A stretch of 41,826 nt of DNA from Gammaproteobacteria bacterium (GTDB taxonomy: Bacteria > Pseudomonadota > Gammaproteobacteria > Steroidobacterales > Rariloculaceae): positions 1-41,826 of the forward strand of contig JAJDVG010000024.1 in NCBI GenBank assembly GCA_022826245.1, given 5' to 3'. This document shows, piece by piece, positions 40,884-41,826 of the stretch. Below the pieces are notes generated by a model. It saw only the letters and a program-made list of their open reading frames with translations, searched no databases and was not told where the DNA came from. Each line of letters opens with the position of its first letter. The first letter of the stretch is position 1. A program made the translations under genes and the position numbers.

Positions 40884-41104
40884 TGGCGCGTCGTCATCGT
40901 GTGACCTGGCAAGAGCGGCGACAGCATACAACGCTGCCGGGCCGCGGGCCACGCAAGGCCCCGCGGGCAGAATCGAAAGCGATCTCAAGACCACGCAAAC
41001 AGAGGTTGATACAACGACTGCTCTGCCGGCCGATGATTGCCGTGATCCGGTCGAAGTATCCTTCTCCTGTTAGCATTCCCCGACCCGACGCCTCTCGCAG
41101 ACCC

Positions 41105-41407
41105 ATGACCATCGACGAAATCAGCCGTGACATGGCGAAGAAATCAAGCGGCCTCGACCCGCTTGGCAAGACCCTGCTGTTTCTTCTGGACGACGAGAAG
41201 ATGCTGATCGACGGAACCGGCGACGCCAACGTCGTTTCGGTCGTGTCCGGGCAGGATGTCGAAGCCGACTGTACCGTGCGCATGTCGCTCGAGACCTACG
41301 GCAAGCTCCAGCGCAAGGAGATCAAGCCGTTCATGGCCGTGGCGTCGGGCAAGATCAAGGTAAAAGGCGACATGTCGATCGCCGCCAAGCTCAAGAAGCT
41401 GACCTGA
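41105..41407 (+). CDS. SCP2 sterol-binding domain protein
   Basis: The 100-residue protein matches the SCP2 fold: GLDPLGKTLLFLLDDEKMLI, DCTVRMSLETYGKLQRKEIKP in two blocks, and the closing FMAVASGKIKVKGDMSIAAKLKKL. SCP2 proteins bind lipids or acyl-CoA and act as carriers. ATG 41105 begins the conserved domain; the longer upstream frame shows no domain. A DUF1214-like gene follows after 77 bp. Confidence 0.88.
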   Translation: MTIDEISRDMAKKSSGLDPLGKTLLFLLDDEKMLIDGTGDANVVSVVSGQDVEADCTVRMSLETYGKLQRKEIKPFMAVASGKIKVKGDMSIAAKLKKLT

Positions 41408-41484
41408 GTGCCGAACGCGCAGACCCGCCACGTGGCAGGCGGTTGAGCGTAACCGGGCATTCGGAGGCGTCGGACCAGGATGGC

Positions 41485-41826
41485 ATGACCACAGACCAAT
41501 TCGAAAGCCGACAGGCGCTGGATGAGTTCCTCGAGATCATCCGCAACGCCGACCAGACGTTCCTGGACCCCGAAAAGGAACTCGACCGGCAGGGCAAGGT
41601 GGACGGCTACCAGCACATCTTTCACCTGCTTCAGGTCGCCGTGGATTTCTATCTCCACAACGATCCCGTGCGGCCTCGGCTCATGCCGCTGGCCGACGGC
41701 AACCGCAAGCTCTACGGCGACAACGTCGACGCGGTCTACTACTTCACGCAGGTCCGCGGGGATCAGGAGTACGTGATCAGCGGCCGGCGCTTCGACAGTT
41801 GCTACCTGAGCTTCTGCCTTTACGGC
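41485..41826 (+). CDS. DUF1214-like protein (3' end outside window)
   Basis: An open frame from ATG 41485 runs to the end of the window for 114 residues with no stop. It reads MTTDQFESRQALDEFL near the start, and later DNVDAVYYFTQVRGDQEYVISGR in two blocks, followed by YLSFCLYG. The DN-x-D-x-x-Y-x-x-x-x-V/I-x-x-x-x-x-Y-x-I-x-G pattern is seen in DUF1214-containing proteins. The function is unknown. It follows the SCP2 gene on the same strand and may share its lipid-related role. Confidence 0.65.
   Translation, partial: MTTDQFESRQALDEFLEIIRNADQTFLDPEKELDRQGKVDGYQHIFHLLQVAVDFYLHNDPVRPRLMPLADGNRKLYGDNVDAVYYFTQVRGDQEYVISGRRFDSCYLSFCLYG

Noticed and set aside
1..41826. CRISPR arrays, prophage or integrative element ends
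   Set aside because: No regularly spaced repeats, phage structural genes, integrase or attachment-site duplication next to the tRNA-Ser were seen.

Overview
The window is about 42 kb of GC-rich, densely coded bacterial chromosome. Several things point to a gammaproteobacterium: the order SRP RNA - dnaX - ybaB - recR - HIT protein, a divergent ppsR/ppsA pair, oligoribonuclease, a Prc-type C-terminal processing protease and a DUF1249 protein. Many exported enzymes and a PQQ dehydrogenase suggest a free-living or host-associated aerobic heterotroph, possibly marine. I cannot name the genus from sequence alone.

Region 1 (1-2.9 kb) looks accessory. It holds the tail of an IstB-like transposition ATPase and three packed stress or toxin modules: a BrnT-like toxin with an XRE-type HTH antitoxin, a Fic AMPylase gene preceded by two identical palindromes, and a VapBC pair with a tandem-repeat promoter.

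Region 2 (3.1-8.6 kb) encodes exported proteins: a small secreted protein that resembles a subtilase propeptide, the S8 lipoprotein protease next to it, and a large DUF5916/CBM9-like outer-membrane candidate.

Region 3 (8.6-25.3 kb) is metabolic and the most unusual part. It has a flavin oxidoreductase, a YdeI-like protein, a P450-methyltransferase pair, and a dihaem cytochrome with a PQQ alcohol dehydrogenase that carries the extra Asp typical of lanthanide-dependent enzymes. It also has a DjlA-like co-chaperone and a secreted protein built of 22-residue repeats. A minus-strand operon follows: RidA-like protein, fatty-acid/sterol hydroxylase, GH3-type acyl-amino acid synthetase and an enolase-superfamily racemase/epimerase. 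The region ends with two metallo-beta-lactamase-fold proteins, a Tat-exported amidohydrolase and a YceI protein.

Region 4 (25.5-30.8 kb) has two overlapping lipoprotein genes, a coiled-coil protein, a small membrane protein, Prc and a DUF1249 protein.

Region 5 (30.8-41.8 kb) is housekeeping: ppsR/ppsA, orn, rsgA, a 110-bp structured inverted repeat, HIT protein, recR, ybaB, dnaX, SRP RNA, an ICMT-like methyltransferase, tRNA-Ser(GGA), a secreted cyclophilin, a truncated VOC remnant, an SCP2 protein and the start of a DUF1214-like gene that runs off the window. No CRISPR array, rRNA or complete insertion sequence is visible. No gene-free stretch exceeds 300 bases; the longest (2869-3121, 61-282, 21380-21597, 25334-25566, 40884-41104) hold nothing I recognise beyond the sites listed.
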